Source: Deltaproteobacteria bacterium (GTDB taxonomy: Bacteria; Myxococcota_A; UBA9160; UBA4427). Taken from it: 58,901 nucleotides of DNA. Location: positions 1 through 58,901 of the forward strand of contig NZHD01000068.1 in NCBI GenBank assembly GCA_002691205.1, read 5' to 3'. Below, piece by piece: positions 1 through 8,241 of this stretch. Position 1 is the stretch's first letter, and the number at the start of each line of letters is the position of its first letter. The notes beneath the pieces are model-generated. The model was not told the origin of the DNA. It did not search any database and was given only the letters and a program-made list of their open reading frames with translations. The translations under genes were made by a program, and so were the position numbers.

Positions 1-158
1 CGGACGGAAGTCACTAACCTAGTTTCAGCTAGGCAGCGAGTGCATAGTTATCGTCGGCAATTATAAAGTTACCAACAGTGCCGTCTGATTAACGAGAGCT
101 CGACCATCTCGGCACGCAGCGTCTCCCTTCGACCACCCGTCGAAGCCAGATCGCCCCC
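1..158 (-). ncRNA. ssrA: tmRNA (transfer-messenger RNA), 5' part; 3' end outside the window
   Basis: Read on the minus strand, the RNA starts near 158 with GGGGGCGAUCUGGCUUCGAC, matching the conserved tmRNA 5' end (GGGGNNGAUUCUGGNUUCGACGG type). The resume frame runs from 58 to 29 and encodes ADDNYALAA followed by UAG; compare the E. coli tag ANDENYALAA. A small hairpin, CCUAG-CUGAAA-CUAGG, overlaps the stop, as in other tmRNAs. The gene runs off the window at base 1, so the 3' tRNA-like half and its CCA end cannot be seen. With SmpB (7721-8185, same strand) it rescues stalled ribosomes and tags the unfinished protein for proteolysis. The exact first tag residue is inferred by alignment with the E. 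coli tag. Confidence 0.93.
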
Positions 159-169
159 ACAAGAGAACC

Positions 170-199
170 ATCATATCGGCACACGGACCCCTCTGGCAA
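170..199 (-). promoter_or_regulatory. sigma-70-type promoter of the tmRNA gene
   Basis: On the minus strand a -35 box TTGCCA (194-199) and a -10 box TATGAT (170-175) are separated by 18 bases. The -10 box lies 11 bases before the inferred tmRNA 5' end at 158, a slightly long but workable distance. Both boxes are five-of-six matches to consensus, as expected for a strongly expressed stable RNA. Confidence 0.75.
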
Positions 200-247
200 G
201 CCGCGGGGAAGATTAAAGAGGACCTAAACCCCCCGGGCAGCGACAAA

Positions 248-288
248 GGCGCCTCGGTGCTGGGGCGACTCATGGAACTTCAGGCGCC
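248..288 (-). terminator. possible terminator after the HugZ-like gene
   Basis: An inverted repeat (GGCGCCT / AGGCGCC; arms 282-288 and 248-254) lies 25 bases past the stop of the upstream gene on the minus strand and is followed by TTTGT. The loop is long (27 bases) and the T tract short, so this is a weak candidate. It would separate the HugZ-like gene from the tmRNA promoter. Confidence 0.3.
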
Positions 289-312
289 CGGGGTCCCTGG
301 GAAACCGCTGAC

Positions 313-978
313 TCAGTGCAGGACCCGCGCCCCTGGGTGGGGCAATTCATCCACCAATCGCATGATGGCGGTTTGGACAGCCTCGGGTGTAAACGCGCTG
401 TCGACGAAACCAATGTGGGCCAACCCCTGAGTGGTGCCCAAGAGCAACCCTTCTGGATCAATGGAAAGCAATCTTGGGCTGATCATATGAACGCCCAAGT
501 AATGTGCCAGAAGCCCTGAGAGTGTCTCGGGGTGGCCTTCGTTGAGATGACGAACAATTTCCACTTCGTCGCGATGAGAACACGCTTTGGGCAAAAGCCA
601 CTCCGAGTCCAAAAAGGCATGAGGCTCATCGCTTGATGAATTCCAAAGCACGATGTCGGGCTCGAGTTTCCAACGCAAAGCCGTCTGACGATGAACCGCT
701 GAGAAGCGGGCATAGTCTGCGCCCAGGCGATGGTCGCCCACCAGCCCCTGGATCACGAGTGGACTCTGGTCTCCGGCTTCAAAATAGAGCTTGGCCGTAG
801 CCAGCCCCTTCAAAGCGATGGGCAATTCGTCTCCTAAAAGAAAATGGCCTCGAGAAGAAAGAGCAATCCGCATCGGGAAAGTCTCAAACACACCATCCGC
901 CTCAAGCTCAAGCAGACCAAAGGCCTGGGTACGAGCAAAAGATCGGGCCTGTCTATCGGGAGTAATATTCGACAACAT
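313..978 (-). CDS. HugZ-like protein: PNPOx-like split-barrel with C-terminal DUF2470 domain
   Basis: The protein is about 221 residues when started at the ATG at 978 (MLSNITPDRQ). Its N-terminal half (SFARTQAFGLLELEADG, then LLGDELPIALKGL) resembles the flavin/haem split barrel of the HugZ and pyridoxamine-phosphate-oxidase superfamily. The C-terminal 80 residues, with HLNEGHPETL and a final strand containing HIGFVD, resemble DUF2470. Characterised relatives bind or degrade haem; whether this one does is inference. The start lies inside the last 26 bases of rpsD, so the two are probably translated from one message. An in-frame extension upstream (to 1143) would run antigenic to nothing in this family and only reads rpsD in another frame, so it was not used. 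Any pyridoxamine or other flavin role remains possible. Confidence 0.75.
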   Translation of the reverse strand: MLSNITPDRQARSFARTQAFGLLELEADGVFETFPMRIALSSRGHFLLGDELPIALKGLATAKLYFEAGDQSPLVIQGLVGDHRLGADYARFSAVHRQTALRWKLEPDIVLWNSSSDEPHAFLDSEWLLPKACSHRDEVEIVRHLNEGHPETLSGLLAHYLGVHMISPRLLSIDPEGLLLGTTQGLAHIGFVDSAFTPEAVQTAIMRLVDELPHPGARVLH

Positions 979-1543
979 ACTGCTCTTCACACACAACCGG
1001 AATTTCTTCCCGTTCGGGTTTACGAACCATCGACGCCTTGAGTTCTTCCGTATTTCGATCGATGTAATCGGGCGGCGAGTAGACGCTCCAGTCCATCTCA
1101 AAGATCTCAAGCTTGCGGCTCTTCTCTCGAACCGAAATCTCATCGCCTGCTCTCACCAAGATCGACGGAATGCGGGCTCGCTTTCCATTGAGATCAAAAT
1201 GACCGTGGGAAACAATCTGCCGAGCGGCAAAAATAGTGGGCGCGAAACCCGCACGTAAGACCAGCGCGTCAAGCCGCGACTCAAGCAAGGAGACCAAGTT
1301 GCTGCCGGTCTTGCCTTTCATGCGCGAGGCCTTCTGGAAATATCGACGCATCTGCTTCTCTGAGATGTTGTACTGGAAGCGAAGCTTCTGCTTCTCCAAA
1401 AGCTGAAAGCCATAATCAGAAAGACGATCACGGCGCGGTCCGCCCCGCTGACTGGCACTTTTATCCAGAGCCTCTTGCGCCTTTGGCTTTAAAGCCACCC
1501 CGATTTTACGAGACAGCTTGACCTTCGGACCTGTGTATTTCAT
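953..1543 (-). CDS. rpsD: 30S ribosomal protein S4
   Basis: A primary 16S rRNA-binding protein that nucleates assembly of the small-subunit body. The 196-residue product begins MKYTGPKVKLSRKIGVAL and carries the S4 RNA-binding domain at about residues 85-150 (LESRLDALVLRAGFAPTIFA). The ATG at 1543 was chosen because S4 proteins begin with the YTGPK block and because it has a nearby GAGGATAG Shine-Dalgarno; seven in-frame residues upstream are not used. It lacks the N-terminal zinc-binding cysteines of the other S4 class. It stands alone rather than in the alpha operon with rpsK, rpsM and rpoA, and its 3' end overlaps the HugZ-like gene. Confidence 0.97.
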   Translation of the reverse strand: MKYTGPKVKLSRKIGVALKPKAQEALDKSASQRGGPRRDRLSDYGFQLLEKQKLRFQYNISEKQMRRYFQKASRMKGKTGSNLVSLLESRLDALVLRAGFAPTIFAARQIVSHGHFDLNGKRARIPSILVRAGDEISVREKSRKLEIFEMDWSVYSPPDYIDRNTEELKASMVRKPEREEIPVVCEEQYVVEYYSR

Positions 1544-1704
1544 CGCTCTATCCTCACTGAACAAAAAGAGTCATCCACAAAAACCCACCGCCGAAAGGGA
1601 CTCAAACGGTCCTTGTCAGCAGGTCTGTCGAAGGCACCGAATCCATCGATCCCTTGACCTGGCTGATCTCCTCATCTCGCCTCGAGGAGTGGCTGGGTCC
1701 CATT

Positions 1705-1733
1705 ACTATATGGAAAAAGAAATTCATTTTCAA
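1705..1733 (-). promoter_or_regulatory. sigma-70-type promoter of rpsD
   Basis: On the minus strand, -35 TTGAAA (1728-1733) and -10 TATAGT (1705-1710) are 17 bases apart. Transcription from here would give an S4 leader of about 155 bases (1698-1544). S4 in other bacteria represses its own translation by binding its leader; I cannot identify such a fold here by eye. Confidence 0.65.
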
Positions 1734-1838
1734 TACATGGAGCCATTTTTCATGCTTTCATGCCGATCCAGGCCCTCCCAACGCCGTCTAGGCAGGGGTC
1801 TGGGAAGCTCGCGACCTGGGCGCCGGCCGGCGCGCCTT

Positions 1839-2720
1839 TCAGGAGGCCGGCTTAGAGTCGGCGGACGCTCCGGCCAATGAAACAATCCCCGCGAACATCA
1901 GGATGGACGAAAAGCCGGTCACGACGAGCGAAAGCGCGCCGGTCTTTGGCTGCTCGCCAAAAAGCAGAATCCCCAGAACCACCGCCAGAACAATTTCCAC
2001 CACGGTGTAGCTCACCAACGCATGAGTTAGAGAACCTGCCGCGAAGGCTTTTTGCAATAAGAGAAAGCCCCCGATCGCCGTGACCAAGAGACCATAAAAA
2101 TAAGGCTCCACAAACATAGACAGCATTCCCTCTACGCCTGCGCCCTCCCCCATTCGGTGTGTGACGACTTTCATGAGAACGATCATAAATCCCCAAAGTA
2201 AGCCGGACGCCACTCCGTAAAGCGAGGATTTCACGGCGCCCTGGGTGCGCGACCCAACGATCCAAAAAACAGCGGTGCCCAGTGCGGTCGCCGTGGTGGC
2301 TAAAATCCAGCCCCATGTCGACGCGTCAGGGTTTCCCGCCGAAGGATTCGTGCCCACAATAAAGCCGCCTAGCCCCACGGTCACCCCCACGGCCCCCAAC
2401 CACTCGCGAGCGCCCGCACGACGCCCCATAAACATCGTGCCCAGCAACAGGGAAAAAACCAACTGCGCGGCAATCAACGGCTGAATCACAACCACCGGCC
2501 CCAAACTCACCGCCCACACCTGAAGACCATAAGCCGCGATATAGGCCACGAGCCCCAGGACCCATTTAGGCTGCTTAAGCAGACGCCAAATCAAGGCTCC
2601 GCTCGCGGACTCGCTTTCTTCTGAGCGCGCCGCCTCGGCTTGCTGGAGCACAGCCGCCGCCGCAAAACCGAAAGCTGCCAACAAAGTGAGAGGAACGTAA
2701 ACAGATGGGTCGTTTTGCAC
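1839..2720 (-). CDS. DMT-superfamily (EamA-type) membrane transporter
   Basis: A 293-residue integral membrane protein with nine to ten hydrophobic segments arranged as two halves of about 130 residues, the layout of the drug/metabolite transporter superfamily. The first half has PLTLLAAFGFAAAAVLQQA and a later PVVVIQPLIAAQLVFSLLLG; the second repeats this pattern with LTHALVSYTVVEIVLAVVLG and the FGEQP turn typical of EamA domains. The start is a GTG at 2720. Substrate is unknown: relatives export amino acids, nucleotides or other metabolites, and some resemble NIPA-type magnesium transporters. It is followed by a 14-base perfect palindrome at 1820-1833. Confidence 0.8.
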   Translation of the reverse strand: MQNDPSVYVPLTLLAAFGFAAAAVLQQAEAARSEESESASGALIWRLLKQPKWVLGLVAYIAAYGLQVWAVSLGPVVVIQPLIAAQLVFSLLLGTMFMGRRAGAREWLGAVGVTVGLGGFIVGTNPSAGNPDASTWGWILATTATALGTAVFWIVGSRTQGAVKSSLYGVASGLLWGFMIVLMKVVTHRMGEGAGVEGMLSMFVEPYFYGLLVTAIGGFLLLQKAFAAGSLTHALVSYTVVEIVLAVVLGILLFGEQPKTGALSLVVTGFSSILMFAGIVSLAGASADSKPAS

Positions 2721-2876
2721 GGATTCGTTGATCCCCGTCTAAGAATGAGAGACGTCTGCGCTCCTCTTTATTAAAAAGAGCAGACAGAAACGTCGCTAAG
2801 CCTAGCTTGCCCAGGGAACCGGGTCGAAGACCTCGTCTATTGGACCCCATCCGCTAAATCAGAGAAATGACTCCAC

Positions 2877-5045
2877 TCACCGCCTCTGCTTCTCGTTGAA
2901 GTCCACCACCCACCAGAGATTCGACGGAAGAGCCATCGGCGTATTGAGCCGAGCCGGCTGATTGACGCTAATCGGCAGCGAGCAATTCGTACGAACCACT
3001 TCTTCCTCGCCATTGATCCGAATTTTCGTCCAGCCCCCCAACTTGGCGGCTCCGTGGGCGGCCCCGTCAATCGTAAACCCGTTCTCAGAAGGCAGAGACA
3101 AAATCATGCCCGCCGTGAGGTCAATCCCCGAATACACCACCGGGTCATGGGCAAATGACTTCGCCACAAGCTCCACCTCCGCATCGTGCACGTCGGGCCC
3201 CGTATACTGAAGCAGCAAAGACGTGAGCCGACGGGTGCAGGTCTTGGCCTCTTCGGGAGGGGTCGCGACACGAACTTCAGTGCTGTCCGTTCCTGGGGTG
3301 CAGACCAAACCGGCGACTTGCCCCGTGACCGTCCCCTCGTTGGTGGAAGCCGTCTCAATGAGCGCGCTTGCACTAAACGTCTCCGTTGCCCCCGGATCGA
3401 TGGAAGCGCCGCTCACAATTTCTCCCAGCAACGAATCTTGAACATCTACTTGAGTCATCGTCTCATCGTTTGGATTCGTGACGCGATAGCGATACTCCAC
3501 CTCTGAACCCAAGGCCGAAGTCCCTCCCTTGCTGGCGTCAATGGCAAACACCTGAAGGGATCCGATCTGATTCCCCAAGTCCAAGGGCTGAGAACACGAT
3601 GTGTGAAAGAACCCTTCCTGAATCAATTCATCGGTGACCGCATCGCGAATCCAAAAGCCAGTCACACTCGTGAGACTTCCTCGCCCGCAAAGAGGCGCGT
3701 CAGCCTCGATGATCTCGCCGCCCTGAACGGAAGCCTCGTCCACATAAGCGAACGAACTCGGCGGCTCGTCCTTTCCATCCGCCACAATGATCCGCACGGC
3801 CCCGGACGTGGGTGCGGCGACATCCGTACAACTCACTTTATTCGAGCTCTGGGTCGTGAGCGTTTGACTGCAGTCTCCCCCGGTGTAGCGAAGCGCCAGA
3901 CTCTTCACCTTGCCCAAACAATGCGGCGCAGGAACCACATCGATCTCGTCAACACACTCCTCTTCTTCAGGCGGCAAATCCACGGTCCCACCGTAAGTTG
4001 AGGTCACAGAGGTGATCTGAATACTTCCAAAAACCATTCCGGGTCCGAAGGGCTGCGAACAGTTGGTCTTGAAATGATCCATCTCAAGCAGCTCATGGCT
4101 TCCATCGGATTTCGCAATCATGATCCCCGTATGGCCCCCAATGCGCTGACGACCCGCCGAAGCGGCCTCGACCACGATTTCATCACCCACATTGACACCC
4201 GACTCGGATGAGAAAATAACTTTGCGCGTTTCAAGATTCCCCCACCAACCGGCATCCCAGCTCCACCGCTTACGGCGTTTTCCGCTGACTAAAATATCCA
4301 CCGGGTCCGAGTCACTCACGCCTCCCACGCAAGAAACCTTCCGAGGATTCTGCAAATGGCTCGTGGCCTCACACCCTCCCCCGGTATACGTGAAGCTAAA
4401 CGACGTGACCTTCCCCACACAGGCGTCGCCCACCACATCCGGCGGCTGCACCACACAGGCCTGCTGCTCTAGAACTAAATTGCATTGCTCCACCACAGGC
4501 TCATCCAAAGGCCCCAAGCAACTGCCCACGGCGGCCAGCCCCGCTTGCGCATCCACAGAGGCGACATTGTTTTCCACCGAACCGGGCATCAGGGCCGAAT
4601 GGATATACAACTGCTTCGCCGAGGCGTCACTGGCAATGGGCGAACTATTAAAGCTCCAATCAACCGTGGAAGCGCCCACCACCACGCCATCCGGGGCCAC
4701 GCCGGGCGTCGAAGGCAAGTGTCCGGCCTCGGCGACCTGACTCGTGTCCACCGCGATCTCAAAACGCGTCAGAGCGGGCACAAAAGGCCCTGACCCACTC
4801 GCGTGCGTCACCTTGTAGATATAGGTGTTATGACCCGCCAAAGGCAGTGGGTTGTCGGGGTTGCCCGGCAACCAAACCTCCACTTCCACCGCCGCAACAA
4901 AACAAGGAGCGTCGCAGACGCCTGGGAATCCATTGGCTTCAACCAAGTCTGAACTTGAAGCGTAATCGGGAGGATTCGCTGCAGCGGTCCACGAACAAAG
5001 CAATCCAAGAAGCGTGATCAGAACCAGAGCGAGGTCACGAGCCAT
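2877..5045 (-). CDS. secreted protein with three copies of a cysteine-bearing repeat and a DUF11-like domain
   Basis: A 722-residue exported protein with a signal peptide (about residues 1-22, cleavage near TAAA-NPP). Three diverged copies of a domain of about 100-130 residues are visible at about 208-345, 375-505 and 602-700. Each starts with C-x-x-(K/R)-(V/L)-(T/K)-S followed by a Y-T-G, and ends with T-x-C-S-x-P and a hydrophobic strand. Between copies two and three, residues 513-590 (EVEYRYRVTNPND ... PGATETFSAS) resemble a DUF11-type beta-sandwich repeat of surface proteins. The first 200 residues are a separate N-terminal domain with its own cysteines. No lipobox, LPXTG, PEP-CTERM or other sorting tail was seen; it ends in FNEKQRR. 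The repeat recalls DUF7467, from memory only. A cell-surface or secreted structural or adhesive role is inference. Confidence 0.7.
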   Translation of the reverse strand: MARDLALVLITLLGLLCSWTAAANPPDYASSSDLVEANGFPGVCDAPCFVAAVEVEVWLPGNPDNPLPLAGHNTYIYKVTHASGSGPFVPALTRFEIAVDTSQVAEAGHLPSTPGVAPDGVVVGASTVDWSFNSSPIASDASAKQLYIHSALMPGSVENNVASVDAQAGLAAVGSCLGPLDEPVVEQCNLVLEQQACVVQPPDVVGDACVGKVTSFSFTYTGGGCEATSHLQNPRKVSCVGGVSDSDPVDILVSGKRRKRWSWDAGWWGNLETRKVIFSSESGVNVGDEIVVEAASAGRQRIGGHTGIMIAKSDGSHELLEMDHFKTNCSQPFGPGMVFGSIQITSVTSTYGGTVDLPPEEEECVDEIDVVPAPHCLGKVKSLALRYTGGDCSQTLTTQSSNKVSCTDVAAPTSGAVRIIVADGKDEPPSSFAYVDEASVQGGEIIEADAPLCGRGSLTSVTGFWIRDAVTDELIQEGFFHTSCSQPLDLGNQIGSLQVFAIDASKGGTSALGSEVEYRYRVTNPNDETMTQVDVQDSLLGEIVSGASIDPGATETFSASALIETASTNEGTVTGQVAGLVCTPGTDSTEVRVATPPEEAKTCTRRLTSLLLQYTGPDVHDAEVELVAKSFAHDPVVYSGIDLTAGMILSLPSENGFTIDGAAHGAAKLGGWTKIRINGEEEVVRTNCSLPISVNQPARLNTPMALPSNLWWVVDFNEKQRR

Positions 5046-5511
5046 GATGGGCGACCCTCCATTTCAGCGAGGCCACGGCATCGAAATCCAACCGCAAAGA
5101 TTGACTTCCGATCCGAACAGCAAAAAGAGCGGGTGGGCTCGAGTCGGCCCACGGACTTGAGCGGGCCTTTGACTCGACTTGGAACCGCATGCCTCACCCT
5201 TAAGGCACACCCTCCAATAGGATCATTACATCATATAAGGCCTGCATCAGTAAACATAAAAAACCGTTTATTTACAGATGCATGGATGCGCTTCGTGCCG
5301 TTCCAATGCGAGATTTATCTTTCACATCGGATCCCTAAATCCTCAGCCAACAATTCAGCCGGAAGGAAAGCCCGACGCAGGGAACCCGGACGTAAAAATT
5401 CAGACGTCTCCGTGGATCAGAGTTCGATGCGCCCACTGGTGGGCGTCTTAAAATCAAACACGTGGGAACCCTTTGCGGTTCCGCGTTAAGCCCAGGCCCA
5501 CCGAGAGGGGT
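5046..5511. other. 466-bp gap between the secreted repeat protein and the sensor kinase
   Basis: No convincing gene on either strand. It should hold the promoter of the secreted protein gene (a TATGAT-like box is near 5232-5237, without a good -35). Two compact inverted repeats are present: CGCCCAC/GTGGGCG at 5430-5445 and GGAACC/GGTTCC at 5465-5482. The second lies 30 bases past the sensor-kinase stop and is followed on the minus strand by a T-rich stretch, so it could be that gene's terminator. Confidence 0.5.
5465..5482 (-). terminator. possible rho-independent terminator of the sensor-kinase gene
   Basis: A six-base perfect stem GGAACC/GGTTCC with a six-base loop. On the minus strand it lies just after the stop at 5512 and is followed by a loosely T-rich tail (GTTTGATTTT, beginning a few bases after the stem). 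The stem is short, so confidence is low. Confidence 0.35.
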
Positions 5512-7158
5512 TTACTCGACAGGCAAAACGAAGGCCACACGGGCTCCGCCTGAGTCCCCGGTCTGAAAGCGCAGTTCGCCTCCGTGCTCTTCAACGATTC
5601 GAAAACAAACGGGCAGTCCCAAACCGCCGGGTCCGTTCTCGTCCGCTTCAGAGACGAAGGGATCAAAAACCTCATCGAGGAGGTCCGCTTCGATGCCTTG
5701 GCCTTGGTCGAGCACAGCCACCTCGACACCGTCGGCATGAGGACGAAGAGAGAGACTCACCCGCCCCACGTGACCGTTTGCTTTTGCAGCGTTCTGAAGA
5801 AGTTGCTCCACGACAATTTCAATTTGGAGCGGATCGCAATGGACGGGAGGAAGTGCACCGGCGACATCCACTTCAAATTCTAAACCGTTCGAATGATCCC
5901 TCTGAAGTCGAGAAATCGCCCGTTCAACAAGCGCTCTCAAATCGGATTTACGCCGAATCAAACCGCCCCCCACCGCGCGGTCAATCTCCGATGCCGCTTC
6001 GCCAATCTGTCGACCGTACTCCTCACACCTTTCAAGGCGCACCATCAGCTCGCTTCGATCAAGAGAAACCCATTCCGTTCGTAAGGCCGCTAAGTCATCC
6101 CGCAAATCAGAAGAAGAGGAATAGACCTCGGCGGCGCCTTCTCGGACGACGCCGGTCGTCTCGCCCACAGAAACCGGCGAGACCTCCCTTTGAATGCTGG
6201 CCGGCACCAACCCCTCGCCTTGGTCAAAGCTCGACGCAGAAGGCAACGCACGCGAGACCTCTTGATCGCCCTGAAGTTGAGCCAGGGCGTCCATTCGATC
6301 TGAAAGACCTGAGTCGAGTTGCTCCAAGAGCGCTAACTGCCCTCGGCTCACTCCCGCCACCGCCTCCAGTTGAAGAGATAAATCGACACTGCGGCCCAAA
6401 GCGGCACCTAATAAGGGAAAGCCCAGCATGACCAAAACCCCAGGCAGACCCAGCGCCGCGGCCACGGCTCCGGCTGAAAGTCCGATCCCGGTTCCCATCC
6501 ACAGGCCTCGACGGCGACTGCGTGCCCACTGTACGGAAAATTCGCAGCAGGGATCTCCGTTATGAACGCAGGCGGTTTCCACAACATCAGCCGGTCTCAG
6601 TCCAAAAAGACTCGGAAGCATGGCCAGCATGCCCTGACGCATTCCGCACAACAGTTCGCCGCATTCAGACCAATCGGCGGCGGACAAAACCTCGGTTTCA
6701 TCCGGCCCCTCATGGCCAGACGAGTAGCGAATGCAAGCACTCTGCTCGCCCACTTGAATGGGCTCATAGAACCCACAGCGGGACTCACGCGCAAGCAACT
6801 GGTCCACGCGACGATAGACCTTTGAGGGCGAAGCCAAGCCGCTGTAACACAGCGCGATACTCAAAACGGAAGGCCGGACGAGGGCCTCGCCCAAACGGCG
6901 AGCCCGCCCTCGATCAAAATGCGCCGCCGCCAACATCGTGCGTAGGCTTTCCACGGGAATCCAAGGATCGGGCCGCTCAAGCATCGCGGCATCCTCGCCC
7001 AAGGCTCGCAAGACACGAGAGCGCGTGGACGATTGTCCGTCCTCGGTGAGAACCCCAATCAGGGCGTCGGCGATACGCCGATTCCCCACGAGTCCACCGA
7101 GACGTGAATGAAAGTCCAACATGCTCCTGTACATCGGCTCGATAGGCACCAAAGCCAA
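5512..7158 (-). CDS. membrane sensor with V4R-like domain and GHKL ATPase domain; phosphoacceptor histidine missing
   Basis: A 548-residue protein. Residues about 60-210 resemble the V4R/haem-NO-binding-like sensory fold, ending in the signature C-V-H-N-GDPCCEF-S-V (197-209). A hydrophobic hairpin, about 218-254, forms one or two membrane segments. The C-terminal 150 residues are a GHKL ATPase domain with an N-box (LLQNAAKAN, 453-461), a G1 box (DQGQGIE, 484-490), an F-like box (FDPFVSE) and a G2 box (GPGGLGL, 509-515). Where a histidine kinase normally has the H-box S-H-E-L-R-x-P-L, this protein has S-S-D-L-R-D-D-L (about 349-356), so the phosphorylated histidine is replaced by serine and no other candidate is seen. 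No response regulator is adjacent. The start is TTG at 7158; an ATG eight codons later is equally possible. Confidence 0.75.
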   Translation of the reverse strand: MALVPIEPMYRSMLDFHSRLGGLVGNRRIADALIGVLTEDGQSSTRSRVLRALGEDAAMLERPDPWIPVESLRTMLAAAHFDRGRARRLGEALVRPSVLSIALCYSGLASPSKVYRRVDQLLARESRCGFYEPIQVGEQSACIRYSSGHEGPDETEVLSAADWSECGELLCGMRQGMLAMLPSLFGLRPADVVETACVHNGDPCCEFSVQWARSRRRGLWMGTGIGLSAGAVAAALGLPGVLVMLGFPLLGAALGRSVDLSLQLEAVAGVSRGQLALLEQLDSGLSDRMDALAQLQGDQEVSRALPSASSFDQGEGLVPASIQREVSPVSVGETTGVVREGAAEVYSSSSDLRDDLAALRTEWVSLDRSELMVRLERCEEYGRQIGEAASEIDRAVGGGLIRRKSDLRALVERAISRLQRDHSNGLEFEVDVAGALPPVHCDPLQIEIVVEQLLQNAAKANGHVGRVSLSLRPHADGVEVAVLDQGQGIEADLLDEVFDPFVSEADENGPGGLGLPVCFRIVEEHGGELRFQTGDSGGARVAFVLPVE

Positions 7159-7284
7159 GGGGTATGGGGTTATTCCAGTCGGACTGGAAATTTCCTGATG
7201 GGGGCGAGCCCACGGAGCAAAGAGAGGCTTTTCAAAACCCGTGAAGGCGCTGGGTGGGTCTTCGCCCGCAGTCGCAGTCCTTGG

Positions 7285-7695
7285 CTACAAACCTACTGGC
7301 TCGAGTCGGAGCGGGATATCCTGCGTCCGATCGCCGGTCAAACCGATCAACACATCCGCGATCTCGTATTTTTCAGCCATGAGATGATTAATCGGTTCTC
7401 GTACCCTTTTCGTGGGAACCACGCGAAAACGCACTTTCTGTCCCCCTCGATCGAGTTCCACCTCTGGGTTTCGTATCACGCGACCCACCCAATCCGAGTC
7501 GGGGCCCCCTCGCAGATACCCTCTCCCGTCGTAATCCACAATCCAGACTCGCGTGTCGTAGCCTCGACCGTCCGAATCAAAACTACGCAGAACCACGACT
7601 TCTCCGCCCAGTTCCGAAGCCAGATACAGGCCGCCCACAAAGATCACGAACGCTGCAAAGAGCGAAAGAAGCATCATCCCTAAAAAACGAATCAT
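7285..7695 (-). CDS. small membrane-anchored protein, DUF385/nitroreductase-like
   Basis: A 136-residue protein with one N-terminal membrane segment (about residues 4-27: LGMMLLSLFAAFVIFVGGLY) and a soluble domain outside. The block DSDWVGRVIRNPEVELDRGG followed by a beta strand and RVRE...LMAEKY resembles the F420/FMN-binding split-barrel family known as DUF385 or deazaflavin-dependent nitroreductase-like. The usual N-terminal part of that fold is replaced by the membrane segment, so an enzyme role is uncertain. It sits 26 bases downstream of smpB on the same strand. Confidence 0.6.
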   Translation of the reverse strand: MIRFLGMMLLSLFAAFVIFVGGLYLASELGGEVVVLRSFDSDGRGYDTRVWIVDYDGRGYLRGGPDSDWVGRVIRNPEVELDRGGQKVRFRVVPTKRVREPINHLMAEKYEIADVLIGLTGDRTQDIPLRLEPVGL

Positions 7696-7720
7696 CGATT
7701 GGAGCCCCTCTTGAGTCCGC

Positions 7721-8185
7721 TCACCGGTTCCGCTCCCGCATGGCTCGCGCCGCTTCCCGATCTGCGTCTTTTCGTTTTAGACTCTCGCGCTTATCGTGCA
7801 AGCGCTTGCCCCGCACCAAGGCCAGCTCGACCTTCGCGCGACCTTCTTTGAAATAAATGCGCAAAGGCACCAAGGTAAATCCACGTTCGATGACTCGACC
7901 CTGAAGTTTATGAATCTGGTGACGATGCAGTAAAAGCTTCCGCGGACGTTGAACTTCTAGGTTATCTCGGGTGGCCGGCTCATAGGGGCTGATGTGCAGC
8001 TTCTCAAGCCAACACTCGCCGTTTCGAATCACGCCATACGCATCACCGAGATTTGCCCGGGCCTCTCGTAAACTTTTCACTTCCGGGCCGGCTAAAACCA
8101 TCCCGGCCTCAAAAGTCTCGAGGACCTCATAGAGGTGATACGCACGCCGATTCGAAGCCACCACTTTCTCTTGTTCAGCGCCCAT
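7721..8185 (-). CDS. smpB: SsrA-binding protein SmpB
   Basis: The 154-residue partner of tmRNA. It binds the tRNA-like part of tmRNA and brings it to stalled ribosomes. It has the family start (VVASNRRAYHLYEVLETFEA), the block GPEVKSLREARANLGDAY, and the basic C-terminal tail rich in Arg and Lys (KRESLKRKDADREAARAM) that enters the mRNA channel. Length is typical (about 150-160). The gene is on the same strand as the tmRNA gene at the window start, about 7.5 kb away, and lies downstream of panC. Confidence 0.97.
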   Translation of the reverse strand: MGAEQEKVVASNRRAYHLYEVLETFEAGMVLAGPEVKSLREARANLGDAYGVIRNGECWLEKLHISPYEPATRDNLEVQRPRKLLLHRHQIHKLQGRVIERGFTLVPLRIYFKEGRAKVELALVRGKRLHDKRESLKRKDADREAARAMRERNR

Positions 8186-8241
8186 GGAGCGAATGCTAGC
8201 CTGCCTTCCCTCTAAAAGAATGGGGTGTGTGAAGTCAGCTC

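Noticed and set aside
1820-1833. A 14-base perfect palindrome GCGCCGGCCGGCGC just past the DMT transporter stop
   Set aside because: No T tract follows on the minus strand and a loopless palindrome is a poor terminator; such GC palindromes arise by chance. Not listed as a terminator.
5133-5489. A 118-residue plus-strand frame in the gap before the sensor kinase
   Set aside because: No Shine-Dalgarno, no family, mixed composition, and it crosses two inverted repeats; coding is unlikely.
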